A program made the translations under genes and the position numbers. The notes beneath the pieces were generated by a model. It was not told where the DNA came from. It was given only the letters and a program-made list of their open reading frames with translations, and made no database searches. Below, in pieces: positions 11,786 through 23,100 of a DNA stretch of 64,000 bases (positions are counted from its first letter, which is position 1; each line of letters begins with the position of its first letter). Origin of the DNA: Seiridium cupressi (taxonomy: Eukaryota > Ascomycota > Sordariomycetes > Amphisphaeriales > Sporocadaceae); the NCBI GenBank assembly GCA_036674765.1, contig JARVKI010000030.1, forward strand, positions 62,001 to 126,000, in the 5' to 3' direction.

Positions 11786-14291
11786 CTTGACGGTGGAGGT
11801 AATACAGCGAGGCCTGGCTTCGAAAGGAACGAGGTTCAATCCACAAGTTGGAGACTGGGCGGCGATCCTCTTTTCTGTCTTCTCATGGTCATCAGCCTGC
11901 GGAAACCCGAGAGGCACTTAATCATCCGTCTAGCGAAAACGCACTGGCGACGACGCAATTCGACCCCATGTGTGTCCACCAATCTCCGGGGAGCCAAGCA
12001 TTTTTCAGGAAGGGCCGAAAAAGCGTTCCCAGATCAGGTCAAGCCTGGGGTCGAACCTTTCTGCAAGGGGCCTGGGCTAGATGGCACCCCTGAAGCGATA
12101 GACAGAATATCGCTGGATGGGCTGCAGGCTGCTGGCTGGTCTTGAAACCAGGTTCATCGATGATGTCAAGGCTAGACGAGATCAGCATGGGGAATTTAGG
12201 ATGCGGCTAGCTTGACTGCCCCATGCGGGCGGGTTCTGATGCTAATTTTAGTCGACCTGGATAAGAGCTAACACTGGTGCCCGGATCTTGTCATCAGTGC
12301 TCAATTCTTCCATGATCGCAACACAAATACCCCAACGATAGGTTTGATATATTGTGGCCTGTCTTGTATGAACTTCTCAGCGGTGATGCATTTGAGATCT
12401 TGAGGGTGCGAGCTGCTTTACTTATCATGTCTGGCCTGCGGCAAACGCGATAGAGCACTCTGGTCATTCGGCACAATGAGGCTGCAAGGCAAGGGACCCG
12501 AAGGATCAGGCCGCTAATGCAATGAAACGTCGATGGTGCGTTGCAGCGACTAGGCTAGCAGCAACGCTTCTGTACGTCAGGACGTGTACGTAAATATGTG
12601 ATTTGGGAAAATGAAGTTAGTGGTTCCCTTTGGGTCGTTTCCACTTTACATGAGGTGCAGGGCATGTATCCAAGACTTTTCAATGCAGGTCACCGGGCCT
12701 TTGGAACAAAATGCGCTCCAATTCCATTTTACATCAATCAGCCATGGATGAGCGGACAGCTTCCCAATCTAAGACTTGTCATCCTCCAGCACTATTCGTG
12801 GAGGCAATCATTTCGATGTTGCATGTGATAACACGACGGCTGCAACATGAGTCATTGCTTAGTTTAGTTGGATCGAACTGATGTGGCGTATTGTCTACAG
12901 GCCATACTCATCGGCGCATCTCTTTCCACTTAGACGCATTGGGGTGCATTGATCTGAATTATGATTTGGCCTATGGCCACTGGCCAGTTAGTTCAGTAAC
13001 CTTGGAGCTGCCCTGCTCCCTTGTCCAATTTCTGGACCATCAACAAAAACATCTCAACTATAGTCTGCAGGACTAGGGATTCTCTGCACGTCTTTGTTAC
13101 ACATCAAGCCAGAGCTCACCTACCTGGGATCTGGTAAGAGGATCATCCATTTACGAAAATTTGAAGCTCTTTGTTTACATCGGCGCATTCGGCTTGTCCA
13201 CATCGAATTTTCCCGCCTTGTTGGGGTGACTGGACGCTTGGCAGATCTTGCAGAACAATCAGCCCCCCTTGACTACCATGGATGCTACGCTAGCAGTATT
13301 GTTGCCTGGTCTTGAAGCAATCATGTTGCGCAAAGGAGCTTATGGCGAATCCCAAGTGACACCACCAGTTCACTTATGCCCTATAATATCTAAGTAGGGA
13401 TAAAGATAAAGATCAATGGGCTCGTTAATGCAGCGTATATTAGGGTGCAGACAAAGGATATTAATTCTCCAACTGTGCCGAATGCTCGTATTCTATATAG
13501 CCTTGAGATATGTCAAGATTTAGGACTAAGAAAGAGTTTTTGTTACAAATGACTTCATACAAATTGCTGTAACGTACGGAAACTCGATTGCTGGACCTCC
13601 AACTCATGAAGACGGACGGCGTCATTGTGTGCCACTGCCAAAAGGTATGATAAGAAATGCAATTCAACCACAAAGAAGTCTAGAGCTCGAGGCATTTGGC
13701 TCGGGTAGTAAAATTCGCCTCCGAAATCATATATACAGCTTATCTAGGGATTCTTTCAAGATTTGTAGTTTTGTACGTGGTTCCGAAATGTTGAGTGTTG
13801 TCGAGTGCCGCTTGCTTGTTTGGGCATACAGATAATGGAACAACAATGAACTCCAGTCTAACGTGAAATCACTCAACTTTGATCTTTGGATGTTCTTTCA
13901 CACATGTAATTTGCACAACATGAGCCACGAAATCCTACATGTTTGCCAAACATCAGAACGAGGATGCTCCCCAAACCTGAGCACACAGAATTTTCAACTC
14001 ATAAAATACCAGGCCTACTGTTATCTGGATTGGTGACTTCTTGCAAGCCCAAATTTCCTTGGAGCTACGCTTTCCAAAATTCTCACCAGTTTCTCGACGA
14101 TTCACGTCAAAGCCAATCGTCATACCAATCCTTGGCACTCAGCGACACAAGCTATTCGGACGTGATTTTGCGACTTCATACAGCCGTCTGGCAAGAGGTC
14201 AAATCGACGACTGACGACACTGCGGCAAAAAGTCCACTTGTAACTCACCAAATTTATCGTGGAACAACAAGTCATCACCGACTCACAAGTC
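11786..14291. other. long spacer without a supported gene
   Basis: About 2.5 kb. The left end is the likely GH30 promoter, the right end the promoter of the small gene at 14292. Short open frames on both strands show no domain, signal peptide or splice pattern. I see nothing else. Confidence 0.5.
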
Positions 14292-14762
14292 ATGGCACCT
14301 AGCAGGAAAGGTCACAAACGTACACTTTCCCAGAAGCCGGCCGCCGTCAAGCTCCGTGAGGCTCGCGCCAATCGCAGCGCCGGTGAACGTCTGGCCGACA
14401 AGATCAACAGCCAGCGCCGGAGTGCCGTACGCCGCGCTCGCGCAATCATGAACACTACTGCCTGGTCATTCCTCGACACTGCCAAGCGTGCCACCATCTG
14501 GGCGACCGTCGAAACAAATCTCCGGAAAATGTAGTGAGTTATCACGCAGGACCACACATGCCCCGAGAACCTTTGCCTGACAACCAATGATAGTGACGAG
14601 GCCGTTCAGTCTGAGGAGGACACGCTTTCTACAGCCGACGAGGTCCGTAAGGCTGTGATCAAAGCCTTCGAAAAGCATGCTGGGCTGTTCGTTTGGGAAG
14701 GAGAGGATGAGCCGCTGGCATGCGAACTCTTCAATATTTACGACGACGAGAACCAGGAGTAG
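14292..14762 (+). CDS. small conserved-looking protein of unknown function
   Basis: Two exons, 14292-14533 and 14594-14762, with a 60-bp intron (GTGAGT...GATAG); 136 aa. ATG 14292 begins MAPSRKGHKRTLSQ; an in-frame ATG at 14259 would add 11 residues. The N-terminal half is strongly basic (KLREARANRSAGERLADKI, then RRSAVRRARA), while the C-terminal half is acidic (SEEDTLSTADEVRKAVI ... EGEDEPLACELFNIYDDENQE). A basic half plus an acidic half suggests a nuclear or nucleic-acid-associated protein, but this is only inference. Splicing is required: without it the frame stops directly at the donor (ATG TAG). Codon use and GC content are gene-like compared with the flanks. Confidence 0.6.
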
Positions 14763-15419
14763 GCGTGATTGGTTATTCGATTTGAGATTCAACACAAGTA
14801 ACTGATGGAATTAGTGCCATATGGGCCAATAACACCTTCTACAAAACAAATCCTTAGAACAAGGTGAGATTACCAACAGAATACATTAGCGTGGTTTGGT
14901 TTCGAAAACCACTTTTGACAGCTACAAAATACGAGAGGGTGAAAATCGCGCAAGAATGATAGAGATACCTGCGTGGATATAGGCATGCGCTAGACTAGAA
15001 TTCACAAGCTCCGCGTCGTAGAATGGCAGATTTATGCAAATACACAGAATCGAGTCCTTATACTTGGCACCTGCCAACTGTCATGGTGCAGTCCTCCATA
15101 TTCTTACCCACAGATATCCAATACTATACATGATAGTGGCCTTGCAGAGCATCAGGTAACGTCAAAGACAGAAACAAGAAAGAAGCGGGACAGATGTCTC
15201 AACTCCACGTATGTGGGCTGCTTTCTCCTGTGTAGTGATGCATTTTTGAATGGTCATTTGAGGAACGCCAGGAGGGTATCTCTTGAATTGTTCTTAGGAT
15301 ACCCCGAAATATTCTAGACGAGGACAACATAGCGAGTAGAAATGGAATGAAGAATCTTAACGGTTTGCTCGCCTGTGTCCAGATTCCCTCGCCCACCGAT
15401 TGTTGGCCATTTACACGCC
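14763..15419. other. no supported gene
   Basis: Spacer with no domain-bearing frame and no repeat noticed. Confidence 0.5.
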
Positions 15420-15800
15420 TTATCTTATCAACTTCCCCCGCCTGCTGGCGTTCCTCTCTTTGGCCTCAGCTGCTCCACGTTCTCTCTGAAGCCTTGCATC
15501 ATTGCGCACTTTGAACTCTGCATTATCTTTCGTACAGCCATGAGCTTCCGGCGTGGTGTTGCGATAGGAATGATGAAACTCCGCACATGCGGGCAAGATA
15601 TCTAATAAATTCTGCAGCACGAATTGCAGCCGAAGATAAAACATCTCGCCATGGCCAGAGAAACCCAAGTCCTGCACATGCATGATGCGTTGCGCTGCGG
15701 CCCTCTTGGTCCTCTCGTGGGCGAGAATTGACATGCATGCATGGGTCATCTCATGTGCCAGAGTGGCTACAAGGATGCTGAGGCTTAATTTGAGCCCTCT
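15420..15800 (-). pseudogene. relic of a SprT-like zinc metalloprotease
   Basis: The minus frame reads LSLSILVATLAHEMTHACM (HExxH zinc motif at 15741-15755), then RIMHVQDLGFSGHGEMFYL. HExxH followed some 25-30 residues later by a G-H-G-x-x-[FW] histidine is the zinc-site layout of the SprT/Spartan fold. Upstream in this frame a stop (TAA) appears before any start codon, and neighbouring coding-like sequence (SFLAVIQNRGQIWKRDWKEY) sits in another frame. Either an unrecognised intron or frameshifts separate them; I favour a decayed gene. An intact relative of the same type lies about 1 kb away (16539-17495). Confidence 0.5.
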
Positions 15801-16538
15801 AGAGCTGGTTCGATCGCTTGATAGACCAGTTTATGCTGGCTTGCACAAAATTTGGAGCTTTGTAATGGGCCCCAAAAGGGTGTGCCCAGAATGCCTCAAC
15901 ATACTCTTTCCAATCCCTTTTCCATATCTGGCCTCGGTTTTGGATGACAGCCAGGAAGCTATCAAAATCTACCTATGCATTCATGATGGAAATGAATAGA
16001 GAATGGGCATTTTGCTGAAAGTTGAAGGTTAATTTGAATATTTGTTTCGGGCTCCAATGCTGGGCTATATATGTAGAGAAAGAAAGAATAAATAGAATGG
16101 AGACAAATTTGAGCTCTCTGACAGAGGATTGTGGTTATTATGTCGAGAAAAGAAATCCTTACTGGTCTAAACTGTGCTTCTCGAGGTATCCTCTGTTTAC
16201 TTTGGAAGGTTCGAGGGCCGCCTGATCCAGTCAAGGTGAACTTTTCTTTTTTAAGTTATTATATTTCCCAGTAGATATTTGTACTGCTTTAAGCTTAGTA
16301 ACGAAGGAAAATTTTCGGATTATCGTCCAGAAAGATGTAGTGGCTTATCTAGCCAATTCGTTAATTGAGGCAAGCACTTTCACGTGGTTTGAAATTAGAT
16401 TTGTGAGCTACTTACATGTAGGCTTGTACTAAGGTTTTCATTCTATCAATTTTGTACCTCTTCTTCCCCTAACTCGTTTTACGTTAGGCTTCCTTTTCGG
16501 TTGTATCATCCCCAATCGTTCCCCGGTGAACCGTTTCT
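15801..16538. other. spacer with possible 5' remains of the SprT-like relic
   Basis: At about 15850-15980 the minus strand has a coding-like segment (AVIQNRGQIWKRDWKEYVEA) probably belonging to the relic at 15420-15800. The remainder is AT-rich with no gene. Confidence 0.4.
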
Positions 16539-17495
16539 TCATGAACTACTCAAATGCAGATTGGGACTCGTAGCATTTATCCTGGCGACGTTCCAATCTG
16601 CGACCATTTCATCCGTCACACCATTTTGCACACATACCTGTCCTTCCTGGAATGGTTGGGCAAGACCGTACAGCCCAACCTCCGTGTCACCCTCCGTACG
16701 ACGCCTCTTTTGCCTCGCCCACGCCGCAAGATATGTGAAGACATCTGAATCCGGAATTGCTTTCCACATTTTGTAGTAGATGAACTCCAAAGAAACCCAA
16801 AACGAAGGGCCATGCGGGATGCGATATCTGGCAGCCCTGTTGACGGGATGCACCTCGTAAGCAAAAACGTGAAGAAAGACATGCACCATTTCATGTGCGA
16901 GTGCACCTAACAAGCGGTCGGTATTGAATCTCCTGCCCTGTTTGTCACTAGCGTAAATGACAATGGTGTTTCGTGCTTCATCGTAATCGGAATATCTGTC
17001 ATTGTCAGCACGCGGACCCAAGTTTACCTCCAGCGCTACCAGCCTGAGGGTCCTACCGGTGCCACCTGTCAAAGCCTCCTCCAGGAGCAACGGAGCCATG
17101 AACACATTTTGGAAGAAACTGTAATCCAAAATGCTCATACCAAACAGAAGGATCTCGTTGAGCGCCTGAGCGTCACAAGACTGCGGGTCATTAACATAAA
17201 CACCACGGAACACAGGTAATATGCGTCGCAAGTAGTCGTGACTTGGTCCGTGTGGTGTGGCAGGTGACTGTTGTGACCAGTACTTGATAATTTGAGCGAT
17301 ATTTGCTTGGTCAAAATGGTAGCTGTTCGTCTGTGATTGATCTACCACGTCAAAGTGATGCGATTCAGGTGTCTCGGTTGCCCACCACGGTGTCCCACTG
17401 GCATGAACCTGCCGCCACTGTTGCAAGTAGTAATCAGAGCGGGCAAACAGAGATTCCTCCATCGTTCTGCGGTAGGCATCGTCGTCGGTTGTCAT
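16539..17495 (-). CDS. SprT-like zinc metalloprotease domain protein
   Basis: Single-exon gene of 318 aa, ATG at 17495. The core reads LLGALAHEMVHVFLHVF, giving the HExxH zinc site at about residues 200-204 with a glutamate base. About 30 residues later comes IPHGPSFWVSLEF, whose histidine is the likely third zinc ligand, as in the SprT/Spartan family G-H-G-x-x-[FW] motif. Before it, the segment DEARNTIVIYASDK forms the usual strand preceding the metal helix. The protein lacks the C-terminal Cys zinc ribbon of classical SprT; its tail (RQKRRRTEGDTEVGLYGL...) is unrelated. Spartan-type proteins cut DNA-protein crosslinks, but many fungal SprT-like proteins are of unknown role, so no substrate is assigned. 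A decayed relative lies at 15420-15800. Confidence 0.75.
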   Translation of the reverse strand: MTTDDDAYRRTMEESLFARSDYYLQQWRQVHASGTPWWATETPESHHFDVVDQSQTNSYHFDQANIAQIIKYWSQQSPATPHGPSHDYLRRILPVFRGVYVNDPQSCDAQALNEILLFGMSILDYSFFQNVFMAPLLLEEALTGGTGRTLRLVALEVNLGPRADNDRYSDYDEARNTIVIYASDKQGRRFNTDRLLGALAHEMVHVFLHVFAYEVHPVNRAARYRIPHGPSFWVSLEFIYYKMWKAIPDSDVFTYLAAWARQKRRRTEGDTEVGLYGLAQPFQEGQVCVQNGVTDEMVADWNVARINATSPNLHLSSS

Positions 17496-18167
17496 CGTTA
17501 TGGCTTTGCTTTGAATCGCGTTTTTCGATAATGACCCCTTTTGCCACCGATGTGTTCAGAGTCTGTCAAGAAAATTGTGTCTGATGAAAATCCTTAGTGG
17601 TATGTTGCTTAGGGCTGCTGTTCAAGTTCGGGTGCCGAGGAATTTATAAGGGATTAATTCCCGTGATAGCGACAAGCCAAACAATACCCTTGTCTTGTTC
17701 TTTCTGCTTAATGGACGCCATGAGACAATAAGGACTAAATAAAAGCCTCCAACAAAGGCAGCGAAACAGCTTCGGATCGCTAGGGGTGGCCATAAGCACG
17801 TTTTCTCTCATGGGTTCACGTCGATGTAAAAGTGGATGACCTGCAGGGGTGCTATACTCATGAATGTCAACCTTTGTTCGTCCTTTATTCCTCGAGTGGC
17901 GGATGAACACAATGCTTAGTTGGCTTTCCTCGTTGGTATACCATGGTGTGACGGCCTCGAGAAGCAGAGGGGATTAGAAACACGCTTATACATTAATGAA
18001 TAATAGCTTAGAGTACGTAATAGTCGTGAAAGACAGCGGATGACGGTAAATCATGCTCAATGCCCGCACGCCTGGCCCATGTAATGCGCCACCGTTGTGG
18101 TTATTGCGCGTACATAAAAAAAATCGTCCATCCAGGCACACTCTCATCGTACATCCCCCTTCTCCGT
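17496..18167. other. no supported gene
   Basis: Holds the likely promoter of the metalloprotease gene and the 3' UTR of the TMEM135-like gene. A minus frame at 17644-17910 lacks any domain and is not called. Confidence 0.5.
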
Positions 18168-20038
18168 CTATTGGGTCTTCTCCTTCTCTCCCTCGTCTTC
18201 CTCTTCAACCTCCCAGTCTTTCCAGCTTGTCCCTCTAACCCAGCTAACACCCTTCCTCCAATTACCTTCCCTGATCGCCCTGGCATCTTTCTCGTAAACA
18301 ACACCCGTGATTGCCAGCGCTAAAACAAAAACCCATACATCACCGCCCTGCATCGCTTTCCACCATCGCCTCTTGACGCCAACCTTCCACAGACTATCCA
18401 CGCTTGTGCGGGCACTGTAGAGGAAGAGACCACGACCCTGCTTGCGCTCTACGAAGCCCCAGAGGCCTGCAAGGAACCCGCCGAGGAAGAAGCGCTGCGT
18501 TGGCAGAAATGTCCGCGGTAGCCAGGCTTGGAAGAAGCAGATACTTGCCCAAGCAGTTGAGATGGCCCCTGTAGCGAAGGTGGAGATGCGAAGTGTGCGG
18601 CTTAGCAGGCCCGTAAGGACGGTCAGCGGTGCGTTGTAGAGATCCTTATACTTTGGTAACATGAGCACGGAGTAGAATACTAGGAAAAAGCGACCAAGAC
18701 GTGGGAAGGAACGAAGCCAGAAGGAAACATATGTCCGAATACAAGATGGATCTGACGGATGCAATGTTGCGCAGCTGAGTGACGTGATGAGCGGGTGCGC
18801 TCGTGATGTCAACGGCGCAATGGCTGTTAGTGCAGGTGGGAGCGTCTGCTGGTTGGGAAACAGTGTTGGGCTGATATATGGTCTGCCGGTTACATTAGCT
18901 ACCTTGCCGAGATAGGGCTGAGAAGATACTTACGGCCAGTTGAGCTTTGCCATCTGCGCAAGGTTATCCGCGACATCCCATGGTGTTGGCCATTTGACGC
19001 CGGTGGGTAGATTCTTCGGCGCGCTGTGTAGATATTCCGACGTTCCCTTCCATATCAACTCGGTCATTGGGGTCGGGGAGCAGTCTCTATCAAAGACAGT
19101 GGCATGCAACAGCTGGCCAAAGGCAAATGGTTGCAGCATCCAGCTCCCAAACCACCATGGCCTCTCGCTCTTGACCAGACCCGTTCCCCCAGCTTTTGAT
19201 CTCCAACCCCAGATTATACCGTCATCCTCAAGTAGGTTCCAGCCGGATTCCAAAGCTCGGAACATGGTATAAATGGCGACCGAGACACGCATCTGCTGGG
19301 CCGGATAGATGCCCAGTGCCAGGCCAGCTAAGCTTGCGCCGAAAGCAGGTGCGTATGGTGACGTGAGTGTCTGGGTTGTCCGTGGGTTACGGACGCGAAA
19401 CGGCTCGGCTGACGGGCCTAGAAGGTGAAGGCGCAGACGACTTAAGAAGCGGAAAAGAAGTCGATATAGGAGCAATATGGTCGAAAGCGATAATGACAGC
19501 CGTAGTGTTGGTGATTTATAGAACGGGTCCTTCTTCTTTGATCTGGACACACTACAATGGAGTCAGTCTCAATTGCATTTTCGTATGGGTTTAGTGTTGC
19601 GTACTCTTTCTGGCCTTTCAGCCTGCCCATGATTACACCGTATGCCTTCATTCCCAGACCAGTCACGATGAAAACACGCAGCGCATGCCGCACAGCTCGA
19701 GCGTTGTAGCTATCTCCCCCGCTGCCATTTGAAGCCGAGGAGCCCTCTCTTGCTTTGCCTTTATCCTGCCGGTTCTCCGGCTTTCCGCCAGCCATGTATT
19801 TCTCGACGGTATTTACACTTGGCGCCTTCCGTCTCAACAGCCTCGAGCGTGACAGGACATATTTGTGAAGCGACTCATATTCGCGAGCGGATATCGTGTA
19901 TCGGAGTGTGTTGCGCAGGATCGGATCAACTGCCGCTGATTTGCTCTGTGATCTTGATAACGCTTGCGGCCGCGACGCAGCGAGGGGTTTGGACACGTCG
20001 ATGGGCGGGAGCTTCGAAGGTCCTGCTTGCGACGCCAT
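18168..20038 (-). CDS. TMEM135-like multi-pass membrane protein
   Basis: Minus-strand exons 20038-19605, 19551-18934 and 18882-18168 give 588 aa with all phases matching. Several hydrophobic segments occur (ALRVFIVTGLGMKAYGVI; LRLSLSLSTILLLYRLLFRF; FGASLAGLALGIYPA; RLGRFFLVFYSVLML; FFLGGFLAGLWGFVERK; VWVFVLALAITGVVY). The central R-V-S-V-A-I-Y-T-M-F-R-A-L-E region, the F-GQ-L-L-HA-x-VFDRDC cysteine region and the TRF-LGGFLAGLWGFVERK-like block are as I know them from fungal TMEM135 homologues, which in animals act in mitochondrial and peroxisomal lipid handling. The N-terminus is Pro/Ser-rich and cytosolic-looking; the C-terminus is acidic/charged. The first intron has two possible acceptors nine bases apart (TAG before 19551, CAG before 19542), both in frame, changing three residues. 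Function in this organism is inferred from the family only. Confidence 0.8.
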
Positions 20039-21727
20039 TGCGGGGATGCTGGCCTCTGTGGATTTGCAGCGTTTTGGTGATGGGTTGGTTCGCGTGTTGA
20101 TGGTGGAGCTGATGGGCGTTTGGCCGTCGCTGACTTATGAAATCACGTCCAGCCAGAAATGAGAGCCGGGCGCAACCGCGTTGCATATGCCGAAAACACC
20201 TCAAGCATTGGGCACGCCGGCGATTGATGGCAGGATGAGGGAAAAAAAATGATTTTTTCGGAGATGCCGCACACAGTCTGGAGCGCTGAGGGTGTGGCCT
20301 GGCATGAAGCTGCAATCTTAATGCTGGAGCAGCCGAGGCCGAAATTGCATGTGAGTGATGGCCCCCCGTTCGGCAGCCGACCACGTCAGGGATCAATCAT
20401 AAGCTGGGGAACCAGCGCCGCCTCTGACTGGCCAGCGCTCATATTGCGCAACGTGGGGAAATCAGAGGGTCCACTAAGCCAGTGCCAACTACCATAGTAT
20501 TCGCAACATGATAAATACTGATGAAATAAGCTGGTGCGCACTATGTACTTCCGGCGGATTGCTCAATGTATCCATAAACTTATATTCACTCCCTAGCAAG
20601 TCATTCGGGTCAACCACAACCACGAGCTTATCATGACCGCCCAAAGTCCTTCACAGAGGCCGTCTCCACATTCACACATTGTGATCTGCACTAACTCATG
20701 TAGCCAACACAGTCAAAGAAGGAGAAAAGAGTTCTGCAAGGCGGCGAGCTGGGTTTACAACGCAATTGCGGCAATAATTGGAGGCCTGCTATAACAAGGC
20801 TGTTATTCGCGTGTGTGCCTGCAGGTTATATGACAATCGAAGTGATAGACACAAGTCTTGCCAGTGCGGCAATGATACAACGACCCCAATGACTCGCCAC
20901 TGTTGTTGCATTGGTAGCTCAACTGACTAGAAAAGAATTGCCACAGCTCGCTTGTGATACTTGTTACTTAGCTGTGGTCGCTCATGTCAGAGCTATTAAA
21001 TGTTCCATGTAGGGGCCATATTCTTTCGAGCCGAATGCTGGCTTGGACATAGGGAAGGAACGCACGTGCCCCAAGTCATTCTATATATGTCTAGTACATT
21101 ACGGTGGACACTTATGAAGATGTACTGGTGGAATCCGTTTGTGTTCTTATCATTCTCATAGTGTTCACTCGCAGTCCTGGCTCGTCATTCGTGACCAGAA
21201 TTGTTCACCTATCAGGCACAACAATGTGTCACCGCACCAAATGAGTTTTGCAACTCCGCAGCTTACGGACCATCTTGTGTCGTGGTTACGTTCCTTCTCA
21301 ACATGCACTAGACGACGATAGCCGACGGGGTGTGATACGGCCTAGGCGGAAACGTCTGCCGAGCCGCAGTCAAGAAGTGGGCGGTGCTATACTAGAAGGC
21401 CGCCAAGAAACTCTACTCGTGCCGAGTTCCCGTTAGAGCACCAATCAGATACTAGAATAAAATGGCGTATACTGATTTTCTTATGCTTGTGAATCCTATA
21501 CGTTGGCCTATTTAAAGTGTCCCGATATTCCTCTTCTATGTTGAGTCAAGAGATTATCATCACCAAGAACTGCTCAGTCTCGTTCAACTCATTGAAAAGC
21601 ATACACGCACGGCAATCAGCATAAAGCTCAAATTCAACAAGAGGCTAGCTTATTACAAGATTTACATGACACACGAAGCTTCGTTGTCGTCAACAAGTAA
21701 CATCTACAATATCTTACCTTCACCACA
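20039..21727. other. spacer; TATA-like element near its right end
   Basis: The left part is the promoter side of the TMEM135-like gene. TATTTAAA at 21509-21516 lies about 215 bp before the ATG at 21728 and may serve that small gene. No domain-bearing frame otherwise. Confidence 0.45.
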
Positions 21728-21973
21728 ATGTGTTTCGGATTTAGCCGCCGCAGAAGAGCCTGTGCTCCAGTAATAGCTCCTCGGCCGGCACCAATGAGGC
21801 AATCACGCCGGGGATACGGCTGCACACCAATGGCTCAACCCATCTATGGTGGTAGACCGGGTTTCGGTGGTCTGCCGGGTTATGGTGGAGGATTTGGTGG
21901 CGGAAGTCGCCACCGAGGTCGGTGCCAAGTCGACAGATTGATGGAGCTGTACTCTGGCAAGTTTAGGGTATGA
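21728..21973 (+). CDS. small Gly/Arg-rich protein
   Basis: An 81-residue single-exon frame from ATG 21728 in a good context (CACAATG). It starts with a basic, cysteine-containing segment (MCFGFSRRRRACAPVIAPR), then has a glycine- and tyrosine-rich middle (GGRPGFGGLPGYGGGFGGG), and ends RCQVDRLMELYSGKFRV. No signal peptide or membrane segment is apparent. A TATA-like element is at 21509. Low-complexity small proteins of this kind are common in fungi but I recognise no family; it could also be a chance frame, although its GC content is higher than the flanks. Confidence 0.45.
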   Translation: MCFGFSRRRRACAPVIAPRPAPMRQSRRGYGCTPMAQPIYGGRPGFGGLPGYGGGFGGGSRHRGRCQVDRLMELYSGKFRV

Positions 21974-22291
21974 TGTGTAGAGAGTGTATATGAAGCTGTC
22001 TTTAAGAAATGTCTTTATATGGATCTACGGGCTTTAACTTTTGATTCATTGTTCATCTGCCACTACTCATTCCGGTGCTGGACTTATTTTTGGTGCTACT
22101 TGAATTTTATTGGTTTAGGGACGGAATCGAGCGTTGTTCGTTGTTACTATGGTCGGACGAACGATTCCTCAGTAGTTCTTTGGTAATCTCCCGGCTTTGC
22201 AATCATTCATAACCTCTCTTCCTCTTTAACGTGAATGAACGGTACAATCCTTGTAACATTATAGAGACTAGGAGTGCATAAGACCCAACAG
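21974..22291. other. no supported gene
   Basis: Tail-to-tail spacer between the small Gly-rich gene and the metallo-beta-lactamase gene; nothing seen. Confidence 0.5.
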
Positions 22292-23100
22292 TTAAACAAC
22301 TTTCGTTGCGACGCCCGGTGTCAACCAGTGGACATAATCCGAGATGCCCTCATCCCTGAAAACCTCTACCAGATCGCCCTTGCCTTCGGTGAAATGATCC
22401 CAAGACTCGAAATGCATGGGGATCAAGATATCTGCGCCAAGATCACGGAATAGCTTGGTGGCTTCTTTCCCATCCATCGTGATCAGCAGCGGTTCTGTCA
22501 TCCCCAGAGGGACTGCCATGGCGGCTCCAATGTTCAGCAGCGCGACTGAGACATGGAACCTATCTTTGATCCTAGCGAGATCCTCGATATAAACCGTGTC
22601 GCCTAAGAAGTAAATTGCATTCGGCAGCCCATCTGTGGTCCCAAACTCGTGGGCGGTGATGACGAAACCGGTGCACTCGCCACCGGGAAGATGCTGGCAT
22701 GGCGTGCCAGTCACTTTGAAGCGCTTGCCACCAACGTTTTGCGCGACAGTTTCCCACGGCTTGAGTCCGGTAACACCAGGTCCCAATGCTAACTTTGAGC
22801 ACCGTCGACGGTCGTCAAGACCCTTCTTCCATAGAGAGGCCGCCGACCGTTCTCATCCAGGTTATCAGGGTGATCCTCATGGCTGAGGAGGATAGCATCC
22901 ATTGGCAGCAGAGTTGATAAGTTGTGGGAAGGAGTGTAATGGTTCATCAGAGATACGCCAGGCGCAACCGGCCACGAGGTCTCGGCGGGAGTGAAGTACG
23001 GGTCTGTCAAGAGCATGACTACCTCTATCTCCAGGAGTGCCGTCGCCGTCCCGACATAGGTAATCGTCAAGGCACTTCGAAAAGTCGAACGTGAGGCCAT
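22292..23100 (-). pseudogene. metallo-beta-lactamase-fold hydrolase (UlaG-like) with one frameshift
   Basis: From ATG 23100 the frame reads MASRSTFRSALTITYVGTAT, then DAILLSHEDHPDNLDENGR, a metal-binding SH-x-DH-x-DN segment of the MBL fold, and stops at 22789. The adjacent frame continues exactly where the family would: LGPGVTGLKPWETV, TGTPCQHLPGGECTGFVI, YFLGDTVY (the Asp ligand strand) and PMHFESWDHF (a late His), ending at 22292. The break lies at the short A-run of the coding strand (plus strand AACTTTGAGC, 22791-22800): one extra A there would restore continuity between VDGAQ and KLALGPG. The whole would be about 270 aa, full length for this family. The single lesion in a homopolymer could be a sequencing error. 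Its substrate is unknown; the amidohydrolase gene at 24090 is divergently oriented. Confidence 0.8.

Noticed and set aside
17644..17910. 88-codon minus frame downstream of the TMEM135-like gene
   Set aside because: No start context or domain; likely chance.
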